A DNA stretch of 64,000 bases. It comes from Micrococcaceae bacterium Sec5.8 (GTDB lineage Bacteria; Actinomycetota; Actinomycetes; Actinomycetales; Micrococcaceae). Shown here one piece after another: positions 1 to 9,763 of this stretch. The position numbers were made by a program, and so were the translations under genes. Position 1 is the stretch's first letter, and every line of letters starts with the position of its first letter. The notes beneath the pieces are model-generated. The model was not told the DNA's origin and searched no databases. It saw nothing but the letters and a program-made list of their open reading frames with translations. The stretch lies in assembly GCA_039636775.1 (NCBI GenBank), contig CP143429.1:3658001-3722000 (forward strand). Direction: 5' to 3'.

Positions 1-147
1 GCCTGCGTGAGAGCGCCCCGAAGGACGTACTTCCAGTCTCCTCCGCGCCCCATGTCGCGCAGGTGTCCCGGCTGTTGCGGGGACGTAAAATCCGCAACTG
101 CCGGAACGTTCCGCATCCGCGGACACTAAAATGTTCTTTTTTGCCTC

Positions 148-200
148 TTGACGTTCCTTATTGTGCGTTTATGATAGATAATTATGTGAGTCGCCTCACA
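148..200 (+). promoter_or_regulatory. Promoter and candidate operator of the galactoside operon
   Basis: A -35 TTGACG (148-153) is followed after 16 nt by a -10 TATGAT (170-175), a strong sigma-70-like match. Just downstream, overlapping the expected transcription start, is the inverted repeat TGTGAG-TCGC-CTCACA (185-200). Further upstream is the perfect 12-bp palindrome CGGAACGTTCCG (102-113). Inference: one of these is the operator for the DeoR-type repressor encoded at 5550-6344. Nothing else is recognisable in the first 224 bases. Confidence 0.7.
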
Positions 201-224
201 CCCGGATGTTTCAAAGGAGAAATC

Positions 225-1544
225 ATGACCATGCACGAAGACGCGCTGCGCCGGGCTTCCAGCCAGGGCGCGTGGGACCGGCGGACCTTGCTCAAGACGC
301 TGGGTGTGGGAGCCGTCGCGCTGGCGGGAGTGCCCGCGCTGGCTGCGTGCACCGGTGGCAGCGCCCCGGCCGCAAGCGGGGGCGCCAAGACCGTCAGTTT
401 CGGTTCCGGATCCTCGGATGAAGTACCCAAAAATGCGTACAAAGCCGTCACGGACGCGTTTGAGAAGAAGTCCGGCATCAAAGTCGCCACGAACGTGGTC
501 CCGCACAACGACTTTCAAAACAAGATCAACACCTACCTGCAAGGCAGCCCCGACGACAGCTTTACCTGGTTCGCCGGCTACCGGATGCAGTACTACGCGG
601 ACAAAGGATTGCTCGCACCGATCGATGACGTCTGGGAGAAAATCGGAGGTAATTACTCCGACGCCCTCAAAAAGGCATCCACCGGCGCGGACGGAAAGAT
701 GTACCTGGTCCCGAACTACAACTACCCCTGGGGCTTCTTTTACCGGAAGAGCCTGTGGGCCGAGAAGGGCTACGAGGTTCCCACGACCTTTGATGAGCTG
801 ACTGCCCTCGCCAAGAAGATGCAGGGCGATGGCCTGATCCCGATTGAATTCGCGGACAAGGACGGCTGGCCCGCCATGGGCACGTTCGATTATCTGAACA
901 TGCGCCTGAACGGATACCAGTTCCACATGGACCTCACCGCCCACAAGGAAAGCTGGGACCAGAAGAAGGTCAGCGACGTCTTCGACACCTGGAAGGAGCT
1001 GCTTCCCTACCAGAACCCCAATGCCCTGGGCATGACCTGGCAGGATTCCGCCAAGAATCTGGGCGACAAGAAGTCCGGCATGTACCTGCTCGGCTCCTTC
1101 CTCACCCAGCAGTACACCGACAAGACAGTGGCGGACGACATCGATTTCTTTCCGTTCCCGGAGCTCGCCATGGAGGGCCAGGACGCAATCGAGGCCCCCA
1201 TCGACGGGCTGCTGCTCTCCAAGAAGGGCGGCCAGAACCAGTCCGCCAAGGACTTCCTCGCCTACCTCGGCACCCCCGAGGGACAGGACGTCTACGCCTC
1301 CGTCGACTCCGCCAATATTGCCACCGCCAAGGGTGCAGATACCTCGAAGTTCACACCGCTGAACAAGAAGATGGCGGACGCCATCAGCAATGCCAAGAGC
1401 ATCAGCCAGTTCTTCGACCGCGATGCCCTCCCGGCCATGGCCAACAACGTGATGATCCCGGCCCTGCAGTCCTTCATCAAGGACGGCAACGTCGACGTCA
1501 AGAACCTGGAAGCCCAGGCCAAATCGCTCTACGCCGCCCAGTAG
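225..1544 (+). CDS. Extracellular sugar-binding lipoprotein of a galactoside ABC transporter
   Basis: A family 1 solute-binding protein (SBP_bac_1) of 439 aa that captures an oligosaccharide outside the membrane and passes it to the permeases encoded just downstream. The N-terminus has a twin-arginine-like motif (RR at 19-20, RRTLLKTLG), a hydrophobic stretch and a lipobox ending LAAC with Cys42, so it is probably exported by Tat and lipid-anchored. The reading frame is open back to position 63, but ATG 225 is preferred because AAAGGAGA (213-220) precedes it at good spacing and the signal peptide begins properly there. First gene of an operon running to galT; the adjacent GH42 and GH36 enzymes point to beta- and alpha-galactosides as ligands. 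The exact sugar is not readable from sequence. Confidence 0.9.
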   Translation: MTMHEDALRRASSQGAWDRRTLLKTLGVGAVALAGVPALAACTGGSAPAASGGAKTVSFGSGSSDEVPKNAYKAVTDAFEKKSGIKVATNVVPHNDFQNKINTYLQGSPDDSFTWFAGYRMQYYADKGLLAPIDDVWEKIGGNYSDALKKASTGADGKMYLVPNYNYPWGFFYRKSLWAEKGYEVPTTFDELTALAKKMQGDGLIPIEFADKDGWPAMGTFDYLNMRLNGYQFHMDLTAHKESWDQKKVSDVFDTWKELLPYQNPNALGMTWQDSAKNLGDKKSGMYLLGSFLTQQYTDKTVADDIDFFPFPELAMEGQDAIEAPIDGLLLSKKGGQNQSAKDFLAYLGTPEGQDVYASVDSANIATAKGADTSKFTPLNKKMADAISNAKSISQFFDRDALPAMANNVMIPALQSFIKDGNVDVKNLEAQAKSLYAAQ

Positions 1545-1573
1545 CGGCACTCGATATCGAGCAAGGACTTTCC

Positions 1574-2527
1574 GTGAGCACAGCAAGCGACACAACAACG
1601 GCCGGGGCACGAGGCGCCAGGGGTGCCCCGGCACGGCGGGTCCGGCGTTTGTCCGGCCGGGACAAGTGGGTCCTCGGATTCATGGTGGGGGTCCCCACCC
1701 TCATCCAGCTCGTCCTGGTCTGGATCCCCACGCTGCTTTCCGCTGCCCTGTCCTTCACCCGATGGAACGGGTTGAGCCTGAGCGACATCAAGGGCGCCGG
1801 CCTGGCAAATTACCAGTTCATCGCCAACGACTACCCGCCGTTCTGGCCCGCTGTCCAGCACAACGTGCTGTGGCTGGTCTTTCTGGCCCTCGTCGCCACT
1901 CCGCTCGGCCTGCTGCTCGCCATCCTTCTCGATCAGAACATCCGCGGCTCCAAGATCTACCAGAGCATCTTTTTCACGCCCGTCATGCTGTCACTGGCCC
2001 TGATCGGGGTCATCTGGCAGCTGTTCTACAACCGGGACAGCGGACTGTTGAACTTCCTGCTGGGAACCGCCGGCACCCCGCAGGCGGTCGACTGGTTCGG
2101 CGATTCCAGCGTCAACATTTGGGCCGCTCTCCTTGCCGCCACCTGGCGCCACGCCGGCTACGTCATGATCCTTTACCTTGCCGGGCTCAAGGGCGTGGAT
2201 CCCACCTTGCGGGAGGCGGCCCAGATCGACGGCGCCAATGCAGTCCAGACGTTCTTCCGGGTCATTTTCCCGGCCATGCGGCCGGTCAATGTGATCATCA
2301 TCGTCATCACGGTGATCGAATCGCTGCGCGCCTTCGACATTGTCTACGTCATTAACCGCGGCACGAACGGACTCGAACTCATCAGCGCCCTGGTCATCCA
2401 GAACCTCGTTGGCGAAGGACAGGTGATCGGCGTCGGCTCCGCTCTTGCCGTCATCCTCCTGGTCATTTCGCTGGTTCCCATCACCTTCTACCTGTCCCGC
2501 GCCTTCGGAAAGGACAAAGAGGCATGA
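1574..2527 (+). CDS. Sugar ABC transporter permease, MalF type
   Basis: Inner-membrane permease of 317 aa with about six membrane segments after a basic N-terminal tail (roughly residues 1-30). The EAA loop needed for docking the ATPase is visible as REAAQIDGAN-x-x-Q-x-FFRVIFP around residues 215-235. The GTG start at 1574 follows AAGGAC (1563-1568). It lies 29 nt after the binding-protein gene and overlaps the next permease by 4 nt (ATGA), which indicates translational coupling and heterodimer formation. No ATPase gene is in the operon; a shared MsiK-type ATPase elsewhere is the usual actinobacterial solution (inference). Confidence 0.92.
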   Translation: MSTASDTTTAGARGARGAPARRVRRLSGRDKWVLGFMVGVPTLIQLVLVWIPTLLSAALSFTRWNGLSLSDIKGAGLANYQFIANDYPPFWPAVQHNVLWLVFLALVATPLGLLLAILLDQNIRGSKIYQSIFFTPVMLSLALIGVIWQLFYNRDSGLLNFLLGTAGTPQAVDWFGDSSVNIWAALLAATWRHAGYVMILYLAGLKGVDPTLREAAQIDGANAVQTFFRVIFPAMRPVNVIIIVITVIESLRAFDIVYVINRGTNGLELISALVIQNLVGEGQVIGVGSALAVILLVISLVPITFYLSRAFGKDKEA

Positions 2528-3459
2528 GCATCATCAAGCCGGCCCCTGCCGCGGCGAGAAGCGACCACCCTGCCGCAGTGCAGCACCCGGGCGGCAAGGG
2601 CCGGGGACCGGCCAAAAAGCACCTCGGCATCCACCTCTTCCTGATCGTGATGGCAGCCATGTGGCTGGTGCCGCTGGCCTGGACCATCTTCACGTCCCTG
2701 CGGCCCAAGGCCGACACCGACAAGTACGGGTACTTCAGCCTCGGCGGGTCCTTCAATTTCGACAACTTCACCGAAGCATGGACCCGGGGCGGGTTCGCGC
2801 AGTACGCCTGGAATTCCGCGCTGATCACCATACCGTCGGTCATCCTGATTCTGTTCTTCGCCTCGATGATGGCTTTCGCTGTCAGCCGGGTGGCCTGGAA
2901 ATTCAACGTGACGCTGCTGATCATGTTCACCGCCGGCAACCTCCTGCCGCCCCAGGTGCTCGCGGCTCCCCTGTTCCAGATGTTCAAGCAGCTCGAACTC
3001 CCCTACAGCGTCAGCGATTCCGGCAACCTCCTCAACACCTACATCAGCGTCATCGCCGTCGACACGGCGTTCCAGATCGGCTTCGTCACCTTCGTGCTCT
3101 CCAATTACATGAAGGCACTGTCCCCCGAACTGACCGAGGCTGCCCTGGTGGACGGCGCCGGCATCTGGCGGCAGTACTGGGAAATCATCCTCCCCCTGTG
3201 CCGGCCCGCCCTAGCCGCGATGGGCACGCTGCAGGTCATCTTCATCTACAACGACTTCTTCTGGCCGCTGCTGTTCATTCAAAGCGGGGACCGGCTCCCG
3301 CTCACCACCGCCGTGAACAACCTTCAGGGCCAGTTCCTCTCGGACTACAACCTGATCGCCGCCGGCGCCATGATCACAGCCATTCCTGCCCTCATCATCT
3401 ACCTGCTCCTGCAGCGACACTTCGTGGCCGGACTGACACTCGGCTCCAGCAAAGGATAA
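2524..3459 (+). CDS. Sugar ABC transporter permease, MalG type
   Basis: Second membrane permease of the same importer, 311 aa. After a 40-residue cytoplasmic tail come six predicted membrane helices and the EAA loop (LTEAALVDGAG-x-WRQYWEIILP, about residues 203-225), typical of the carbohydrate uptake CUT1 family. Start ATG 2524 overlaps the stop of the MalF-type gene. The GH42 gene starts 2 nt after its stop, so substrate import and hydrolysis are tightly coupled. Confidence 0.92.
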   Translation: MSIIKPAPAAARSDHPAAVQHPGGKGRGPAKKHLGIHLFLIVMAAMWLVPLAWTIFTSLRPKADTDKYGYFSLGGSFNFDNFTEAWTRGGFAQYAWNSALITIPSVILILFFASMMAFAVSRVAWKFNVTLLIMFTAGNLLPPQVLAAPLFQMFKQLELPYSVSDSGNLLNTYISVIAVDTAFQIGFVTFVLSNYMKALSPELTEAALVDGAGIWRQYWEIILPLCRPALAAMGTLQVIFIYNDFFWPLLFIQSGDRLPLTTAVNNLQGQFLSDYNLIAAGAMITAIPALIIYLLLQRHFVAGLTLGSSKG

Positions 3460-3461
3460 AC

Positions 3462-5540
3462 GTGGACTTCAACAACAACACCGCCGCCATGGACTACATC
3501 ACCGCGCGCCTGGGCTCGGAAGGCGCACCCATGCTCGCGTTCGGCGGCGATTACAACCCGGAGCAGTGGCCCGAGGAGACCTGGGACGAGGACGTCCGGC
3601 TCATGCGCGAGGCCGGCATCAACCTGGTCAGCGTTGGCATCTTCAGCTGGTCGTTGCTGGAACCGTCCGAGGGTATCTACGAATTCGGCTGGCTGGACCG
3701 GGTGCTGGACCTGCTGCACGCCAACGGCATCCGGGTGGACCTGGCCAACGCCACCGCCTCGCCGCCGCCCTGGTTCAGCCACAAGTATCCTGGCTCCCTT
3801 CCCGTCACAGCCGATGGAGTGCGCCACAGTTACGGGTCGCGGCAGGCCTTCGCCGCATCCAGCCCGGACTACCGCCGTGCCGCGGCCGCCCTGACGGAGC
3901 AGATTGCCATGAGGTACAAGGACCACCCCGCGGTGGTCATGTGGCATGTGCACAATGAGTACGGCTGCCACAACCAGCCGGACTTTTCTGACGGCGCCGC
4001 CGCCGGCTTCCGCAACTGGCTACAAGCCCGCTACGGAAGCCTCGACGGACTGAACGAGGCCTGGGGTACCGCCTTCTGGTCCCAGCGCTACTCCGCCTGG
4101 GAGGAAATCCTGCCGCCGCGGACCTCCGGGACCTGGGTCAATCCCACCCAGCAACTGGACTTCGCCCGGTATTCCTCGGACGAACTTCTCGAGTGCTACA
4201 AAGCGGAGGCCGCGATCATCCGGTCGCATTCCAAGCATCCGGTGACTACCAACTTCATGGGCTTCAACATGGGCCTGCACCAGCCGGTGGACTACTGGCG
4301 CTGGGCCGAACAAATGGACGTGGTGTCCAACGACCACTACCTCATCGCTGAGGACTTGCGGAACTTCCAGGAGCTTGCCGCGGCGGCGGACCTGAGCCGC
4401 GGCTGGGCGCAGGGCCGGCCCTGGCTGCTGATGGAGCACTCCACGTCCGCGGTTAACTGGCAGCCCCGCAATATCGCCAAGGCGCCCGGAGAAATGCTGC
4501 GCAACTCGCTGCAGCACATCGGCCGCGGCGCCGACGGTGCCCTCTTCTTCCAGTGGCGGGCTTCCCGGGCCGGCGCGGAAAAATTTCATTCCGGGATGCT
4601 GCCGCACGGGGGAACCGACACCAAGGTGTGGCGGGAAGTCGTCCAGCTGGGCCAGGCGCTGCGCAGCCTCGCCGAAGTGGCCGGCTCGACGGTGACCGGT
4701 GCGTCCGGCCGCGTTGATGTCGCAATCATCCATGACACCGATGCCCGCTGGGCCTCGGAACTCGACTCGCACCCGAGTACGGATGCCTCCAACATCGCGG
4801 AAACGCGCCGCTGGCACGATGCCTTCTACCGTGCCGGGGTCCCCACCGACTTCCGTCAAAGCACAGATGATCTCTCCGGCTACCGGCTCGTGGTGGCCCC
4901 GATGCAATACCTCGTGACCGACGCCGGAGCGGCCAACCTGGACCGCTACGCAAGGGACGGCGGCCACCTCGTCATCACGTACTACTCGGGCATTGTGAAC
5001 GAGCACGACCACATCCGGCTCGGCAGCTATCCGGGGGCGTTCAGTGAGCTGCTGGGCGTACGGATGGAGGAATTTTATCCGTTGCGCTCCGGCGAATCGC
5101 TTCCGCTCAGCGCGTTCGGTGCGGGCTCGTGCTGGAGCGAACTCGGCCGGGCCAGCACCGCCGAGGTGCTCGCCGCGGTAACCGAGGGGCCGGTGGCCGG
5201 TTCGCCGGCGGTGACCCGCAACCAGGCGGGAACGGGCCTGGCTTACTACGTCGCCACCACGTTGTCGGCCGCGGGCCTCAGTGACTTCGTGGCGCTCAGC
5301 TGCGCCGACGCGTCGGTACAGCCGCTGGTACCGGATCTTCCGGCCGATGTGGAGGTCATCCGGCGGAGCAAGGACGGCACGGACTGGACGTTCTGCATCA
5401 ACCACGGAACGCAGGACGTCCGGTTGCCCCTGGCGGGAGTCGACCTCATCGCCGGTCGGGAACTCGACGGCGGCCTTGCCTTGGGCGCCGGCGCTGCCGC
5501 CGTCGTCCGTTCCCGGACCGCTGCCGAAGCGGTCCGGTAA
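3462..5540 (+). CDS. Beta-galactosidase, glycoside hydrolase family 42
   Basis: Hydrolyses terminal beta-D-galactosyl bonds of imported or external galactosides by a retaining mechanism. 692 aa, normal for GH42. The TIM barrel begins with FGGDYNPEQWP near residue 28; the predicted acid/base is Glu166 in WHVHNEYG and the nucleophile Glu325 in LLMEHSTSAVNW. The trimerisation (glutamine amidotransferase-like) domain and a small beta domain follow. The frame is open far upstream over the permease gene, but GTG 3462 with AAAGGA at 3451-3456 is the sensible start; ATG 3489 is an alternative. No signal peptide, so probably cytoplasmic. Confidence 0.93.
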   Translation: MDFNNNTAAMDYITARLGSEGAPMLAFGGDYNPEQWPEETWDEDVRLMREAGINLVSVGIFSWSLLEPSEGIYEFGWLDRVLDLLHANGIRVDLANATASPPPWFSHKYPGSLPVTADGVRHSYGSRQAFAASSPDYRRAAAALTEQIAMRYKDHPAVVMWHVHNEYGCHNQPDFSDGAAAGFRNWLQARYGSLDGLNEAWGTAFWSQRYSAWEEILPPRTSGTWVNPTQQLDFARYSSDELLECYKAEAAIIRSHSKHPVTTNFMGFNMGLHQPVDYWRWAEQMDVVSNDHYLIAEDLRNFQELAAAADLSRGWAQGRPWLLMEHSTSAVNWQPRNIAKAPGEMLRNSLQHIGRGADGALFFQWRASRAGAEKFHSGMLPHGGTDTKVWREVVQLGQALRSLAEVAGSTVTGASGRVDVAIIHDTDARWASELDSHPSTDASNIAETRRWHDAFYRAGVPTDFRQSTDDLSGYRLVVAPMQYLVTDAGAANLDRYARDGGHLVITYYSGIVNEHDHIRLGSYPGAFSELLGVRMEEFYPLRSGESLPLSAFGAGSCWSELGRASTAEVLAAVTEGPVAGSPAVTRNQAGTGLAYYVATTLSAAGLSDFVALSCADASVQPLVPDLPADVEVIRRSKDGTDWTFCINHGTQDVRLPLAGVDLIAGRELDGGLALGAGAAAVVRSRTAAEAVR

Positions 5541-5549
5541 GGACACCAG

Positions 5550-6344
5550 ATGCTCGCCGCAGCCCGCCACTCAGCCATCACCGCGGAAGTCCAGCGTGAA
5601 CGAATCGTCCGCGTCGCGGACCTTGCGAAACTGCTGGGCGTCTCCCTGATGACTGTCCGGCGGGACATCGACGCGCTGGACGCTGCCGGCGCCGTCGAAA
5701 AGATCCACGGCGGGGCCAAACTGCCCGGCGGGGCCAGCACCCACGAGCCGGGCTTCGAGCTGAAATCAACCCAGCTCCCGGAGGAGAAGATGGCGATTGC
5801 CCACGAGGCCGCCGCGCAGGTCCGTGAGGGGATGGCGGTGGGGCTCAGCGCGGGCACCACCACCTGGGCGCTGGCGCAGCTGCTGTCCGCCGGGCCACGG
5901 ATCACGGTGGTCACCAACTCGGTGCGCGTCGCAGATGTGTTCCACCAGAGTTCCTCCCCGTCCACGGTGATCCTGACCGGCGGCGAACGAACGCCCTCCG
6001 ACGCTCTCGTGGGGCCGCTGGCCACATCCGCCTTGAAGCAGCTGCACCTCGATGTGTTGTTCCTCGGCGTCCACGGCGTTGACGCCGACGCCGGCTTCAC
6101 CACCCCCAACGTGCTGGAGGCGGAAACGGACCGCGCGTTCGTGGCGGCCGCCCGCAGGGTGGTGGTGCTGGCGGACCACACCAAATGGGGGACCCTGGGC
6201 ATCAGCACGATCGCCGCCCTTGAGGACGCCGACGAACTCATTTCCGACGACCATCTGGGCGGCGAAGCCCGGCGCATCCTTGGGGAACGGGTGGGCAGGC
6301 TCCGGCTGGCGCCTCTCGTTCCCGCCGGGTCGCCTGCGGGCTGA
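5550..6344 (+). CDS. DeoR-family transcriptional regulator of the galactoside operon
   Basis: 264 aa. The N-terminal helix-turn-helix (RERIVRVADLAKLLGVSLMTVRRDIDAL, residues about 15-45) is the DeoR signature, followed by the phosphosugar-sensing domain with SAGTTTWALAQLL (about 111-123) and VVTNSVRVAD. Members of this family usually repress a nearby sugar operon until a sugar phosphate binds. It starts 9 nt after the GH42 stop, inside the operon it presumably controls, so autoregulation is likely. Candidate operators are the palindromes at 102-113 and 185-200. Confidence 0.9.
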   Translation: MLAAARHSAITAEVQRERIVRVADLAKLLGVSLMTVRRDIDALDAAGAVEKIHGGAKLPGGASTHEPGFELKSTQLPEEKMAIAHEAAAQVREGMAVGLSAGTTTWALAQLLSAGPRITVVTNSVRVADVFHQSSSPSTVILTGGERTPSDALVGPLATSALKQLHLDVLFLGVHGVDADAGFTTPNVLEAETDRAFVAAARRVVVLADHTKWGTLGISTIAALEDADELISDDHLGGEARRILGERVGRLRLAPLVPAGSPAG

Positions 6345-6417
6345 CCGGGAGCGCCCTCCCACCCCTCCTGCCCTGCCCACCCCTACCGCCCCTGACGACC
6401 ACAAGCCTGGAGCTGCC

Positions 6418-8658
6418 GTGAACCATCTAAACCCCGCCACCGTTGCCCAGGAATCGCCGGCCCTGCAACCGCTGCCGCGGTTACTGTACTTGCGGCGCTC
6501 CGGCACGGCGCTGCTCATTGACTGCAGCACCGGCGAACCTGCAATGCTGCACTTCGGCGCGGACCTGGGCCCCTCCCTGCCGGATTTGTCGCTGCTCGGG
6601 GACCCCGTGGCGCCCTCCTCCCTGGACATTCCCGTGACGCAGGGCCTGATTCCGCAAGCCTCGTCCGGCTGGCGCGGCCGCCCCGGGCTCCGCGGCCACC
6701 GCAATGGCCGCTCGTTCTCCGCCCGGCTCCGCCTCGTGTCGGTGACCGAGGATGCTGACTGTTCCGCCGTCATCACCCAATCCGACCCCGCCGCCGGCGT
6801 CACCCTCCGCACCGAGATCAAAATCAACGATGGCGGCCTGCTGCAGCTCCGGCACAGCCTCCACAACGACGGTCCGGGCAGCTATTCGGTGGAGGAACTC
6901 GCCGCGGTGCTTCCCGTGGGGCGTGCCGCCGGTGAAATCCTGGACCTGACAGGGCGCTGGTGCCGGGAGAACCACCCCCAGCGGCTCCCCATGCGGCAGG
7001 GCACGTGGGTACGCTCCGGCCGGCACGGACGTACCGGCCATGATTCCTCGCTGCTGCTGGCGGCCGGAACCCCGGGCTTCGGCAACCGGCACGGGCAGGT
7101 CTGGGCCGTCCATCTGGGCTGGAGCGGCAACCACGAAAGCTTCGTGGAAACCATCGCCGACGGGCGCGCAGTCATCGGCGCCGCGGAATTGCTGGGCTCC
7201 GCCGAGGTCACACTCGCGGCCGGAACCAGCTACCAGACACCCTGGCTCTTTGCCGCGTACTCGGACGCCGGGCTCGACGGCATCAGCGACTCGTTCTACG
7301 CCTGGTTCCGGGCGCGGGCGCACCATCCCGGGGTCCGGTCCGGGAAGCCCCGCCCCGTGGTGCTCAATGTGTGGGAGGCGGTGTACTTCGACCACCGCCT
7401 CGGCACGCTGCTGGAGCTGGCCGGCACCGCGGCCGGGCTCGGCGTCGAGCGCTATGTCCTCGACGACGGCTGGTTCCGTGGCCGCCGCGACGACTCCGCC
7501 GGCCTGGGCGACTGGTATGTGGATGAACAGCTGTGGCCGGACGGGCTGACGCCCCTGATCGACGCTGTCACGGCCCACGGCATGGAATTCGGGCTGTGGG
7601 TCGAGCCGGAGATGATCAACGAGGACTCGGACCTCGCCCGCGCACACCCGGACTGGATCGCCGGTCCCGGCCCGATTCCGCAGGAGTCCGGGGTTCAGAA
7701 GACCGGCGCGCCGGGCCGGTTGCCGGAGCGCTGGCGGAACCAGCAGGTGCTGGATCTCGTCAACCCGGAGGCCTGGCAGTATATCTTCGACCGGCTCGAT
7801 GCTCTCCTCACCGAGCACGCCATCAGCTATCTGAAGTGGGACCAGAACCGGGATCTCGCCGAGATGGGGCACGGGGGCGCCCCCTCGGTCCATGCCCAGA
7901 CGCTGGCCGTGTACCGGCTGCTGGACGAGTTGCGGAAAGCCCATCCCGACGTCGAGATTGAAAGCTGCTCATCAGGGGGCGCCCGGGTGGATCTGGGGAT
8001 TCTGGAACGCACCGACCGGGTCTGGGCCTCCGACTGCAACGACGCTTTGGAACGCCAGACCATCCAGCGGTGGACCGGAACGGTGGTCCCGCCCGAACTG
8101 GTCGGGGCGCATATCGGGCCGACTACCTCGCACACCACGGCCCGCACCCACGACCTGTCATTCCGCGCCATCACCGCCATGTTCGGCCACTTCGGCCTGG
8201 AATGGGACGTCCGCCACCTCCAGGGCGCAGAGCGGGACGAGCTCGCCGCCGTCATCGCGCTGTACAAGGAACACCGCACACTGTTGCACAGCGGGCGCAT
8301 GGTGCGCGCCGACGAGCCGGACCCTACGCTGATGCTGCACGGCGTCGTCGCACACGACGGCTCCGCCGCACTGTTCGCGCTGGTGGCGGTCGCGACGTCG
8401 TTCGCCGAGGTTCCCGGACGCGTGGCGCTGCCCGGGCTGTTGCCCGGCCGGAACTACCGGGTGGAGCTCGCCTACCCTGCACGGGACAGCGGACACACCT
8501 TCACCCAGACGCGGTCCACCGCGTGGCTGGCCACCGGAATTGAGGCGAGCGGCCGCTTCCTTGCCGGGTCAGGTCTGCCGATGCCTGTTCTGAACCCGGA
8601 ACACGGCCTGCTGCTGAGCGTGCGGGCCGTTCCGGATGCCGCCGGGAAGGCCACCTGA
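6418..8658 (+). CDS. Alpha-galactosidase, glycoside hydrolase family 36
   Basis: Removes terminal alpha-1,6-galactose from melibiose or raffinose-type sugars. 746 aa, standard length. An N-terminal beta-sandwich is followed by a TIM barrel with NVWEAVYFD and LDDGWF; predicted nucleophile Asp475 in YLKWDQNRD, predicted acid/base Asp539 in WASDCND, and the C-terminal beta domain after residue about 640. The frame is open upstream over the DeoR gene, but GTG 6418 with GGAG at 6408-6411 gives the expected N-terminus. It sits 73 nt after the regulator and 1 nt before galT, so released galactose is fed into the Leloir pathway. Confidence 0.92.
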   Translation: MNHLNPATVAQESPALQPLPRLLYLRRSGTALLIDCSTGEPAMLHFGADLGPSLPDLSLLGDPVAPSSLDIPVTQGLIPQASSGWRGRPGLRGHRNGRSFSARLRLVSVTEDADCSAVITQSDPAAGVTLRTEIKINDGGLLQLRHSLHNDGPGSYSVEELAAVLPVGRAAGEILDLTGRWCRENHPQRLPMRQGTWVRSGRHGRTGHDSSLLLAAGTPGFGNRHGQVWAVHLGWSGNHESFVETIADGRAVIGAAELLGSAEVTLAAGTSYQTPWLFAAYSDAGLDGISDSFYAWFRARAHHPGVRSGKPRPVVLNVWEAVYFDHRLGTLLELAGTAAGLGVERYVLDDGWFRGRRDDSAGLGDWYVDEQLWPDGLTPLIDAVTAHGMEFGLWVEPEMINEDSDLARAHPDWIAGPGPIPQESGVQKTGAPGRLPERWRNQQVLDLVNPEAWQYIFDRLDALLTEHAISYLKWDQNRDLAEMGHGGAPSVHAQTLAVYRLLDELRKAHPDVEIESCSSGGARVDLGILERTDRVWASDCNDALERQTIQRWTGTVVPPELVGAHIGPTTSHTTARTHDLSFRAITAMFGHFGLEWDVRHLQGAERDELAAVIALYKEHRTLLHSGRMVRADEPDPTLMLHGVVAHDGSAALFALVAVATSFAEVPGRVALPGLLPGRNYRVELAYPARDSGHTFTQTRSTAWLATGIEASGRFLAGSGLPMPVLNPEHGLLLSVRAVPDAAGKAT

Positions 8659-8659
8659 C

Positions 8660-9763
8660 ATGGCCGGAATCACGAAGCGCGCATTCCAGCTGGCTGACGG
8701 GCGCGACATCATCTACTTCGACGACGCCGATACCGCGCTCCCCCCGGAACGGTCCCCGGATTTGCGTGTTCCGGCACCGCGGCCACGAACGGCCACCATG
8801 CGGCAGGACGTTCTGACCGGCGAATGGATTTCGGTGGCGTCGGCCCGGCAGAACCGGATCGTGCTTCCGCCCACGCACCTCGATCCACTGGCACCGGCCT
8901 CGGCGCAGAATCCCTCGGAGATCCCGAGCCTCTACGACGTGGCGGTCTTCGAAAACAAATCACCGTCCTTCGGCCCGGACCTGGCCGGCCCGAAGGCGCC
9001 GGAGGGGCTGGATGAGCTGTCCCGGATCGGGCTGGGACGCAGCCGCCAGTCCGTGGGCCGGTGCGAGGTGGTCTGCTTCTCACCCGAACACACCGGGTCG
9101 CTCGCCGGCGTGTCGACATCACGGATGCGGACCGTGGTGGAGGCCTGGGCGGACCGGACAGCAGCGCTGTCCGCGATGCCCGGCGTCCAGCAGGTCTTTC
9201 CCTTCGAGAACCGCGGGGAAGAAATTGGGGTGACACTGCACCACCCACACGGGCAGATCTACGCCTACCCCTTCATCACGCCGCGCACCCAGCAACTGAT
9301 CCGCTCCGTGGAGCGCTACGGCAGTTCGCTTTTTGAGGACGTCCTCGACTTCGAACGGGCGTCCGAGCGGGTGGTGCTCCAGGGCGAACACTGGACAGCG
9401 TTCGTGCCTTTCGCGGCGCGCTGGCCGCTGGAACTCCATGTCCTGCCGCACCGCCAGATTCCCGACCTCGCCGCTACCCGCCAGGAGGAACGTGACGAGT
9501 TCGCCCTGCTGTACGGCCGGCTACTGCGCGGCGTCGACGCCCTGTATTCGACGCCGACTCCCTACATCTCGGCATGGCACCAGGCCCCCGTCCGGGCGCA
9601 CCGGGACAATATCCGTCTGATGCTCCAGCTGACCTCCCCCCGGCGGGAAGAAAACAAGCTCAAGTACCTTGCCGGTTCGGAGGCCGCAATGGGGGCGTTC
9701 ATTGCCGACATCGCACCGGAAACCGCGGCCGCCCGCCTCCGGGAGGCCGTCGGGCCGGGCTAG
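8660..9763 (+). CDS. galT: Galactose-1-phosphate uridylyltransferase
   Basis: Transfers UMP from UDP-glucose to galactose 1-phosphate in the Leloir pathway. 367 aa. The active-site motif H195-P-H197-G-Q-I-Y is clear, with the uridylylated histidine His197; N-terminal RQDVLTGEW and C-terminal WHQAPV are also family features. ATG 8660 lies 1 nt after the GH36 stop. galK and galE, usual partners, do not follow; the next gene is convergent and its stop codon shares CTAG (9760-9763) with this one. Confidence 0.93.
   Translation: MAGITKRAFQLADGRDIIYFDDADTALPPERSPDLRVPAPRPRTATMRQDVLTGEWISVASARQNRIVLPPTHLDPLAPASAQNPSEIPSLYDVAVFENKSPSFGPDLAGPKAPEGLDELSRIGLGRSRQSVGRCEVVCFSPEHTGSLAGVSTSRMRTVVEAWADRTAALSAMPGVQQVFPFENRGEEIGVTLHHPHGQIYAYPFITPRTQQLIRSVERYGSSLFEDVLDFERASERVVLQGEHWTAFVPFAARWPLELHVLPHRQIPDLAATRQEERDEFALLYGRLLRGVDALYSTPTPYISAWHQAPVRAHRDNIRLMLQLTSPRREENKLKYLAGSEAAMGAFIADIAPETAAARLREAVGPG

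Noticed and set aside
126..1634. Long minus-strand frame opposite the sugar-binding protein
   Set aside because: A shadow produced by high-GC codon bias; the plus-strand protein has clear family motifs.
2445..3461. Upstream extension of the GH42 frame
   Set aside because: Overlaps the whole MalG-type permease gene; the GH42 family begins after GTG 3462.
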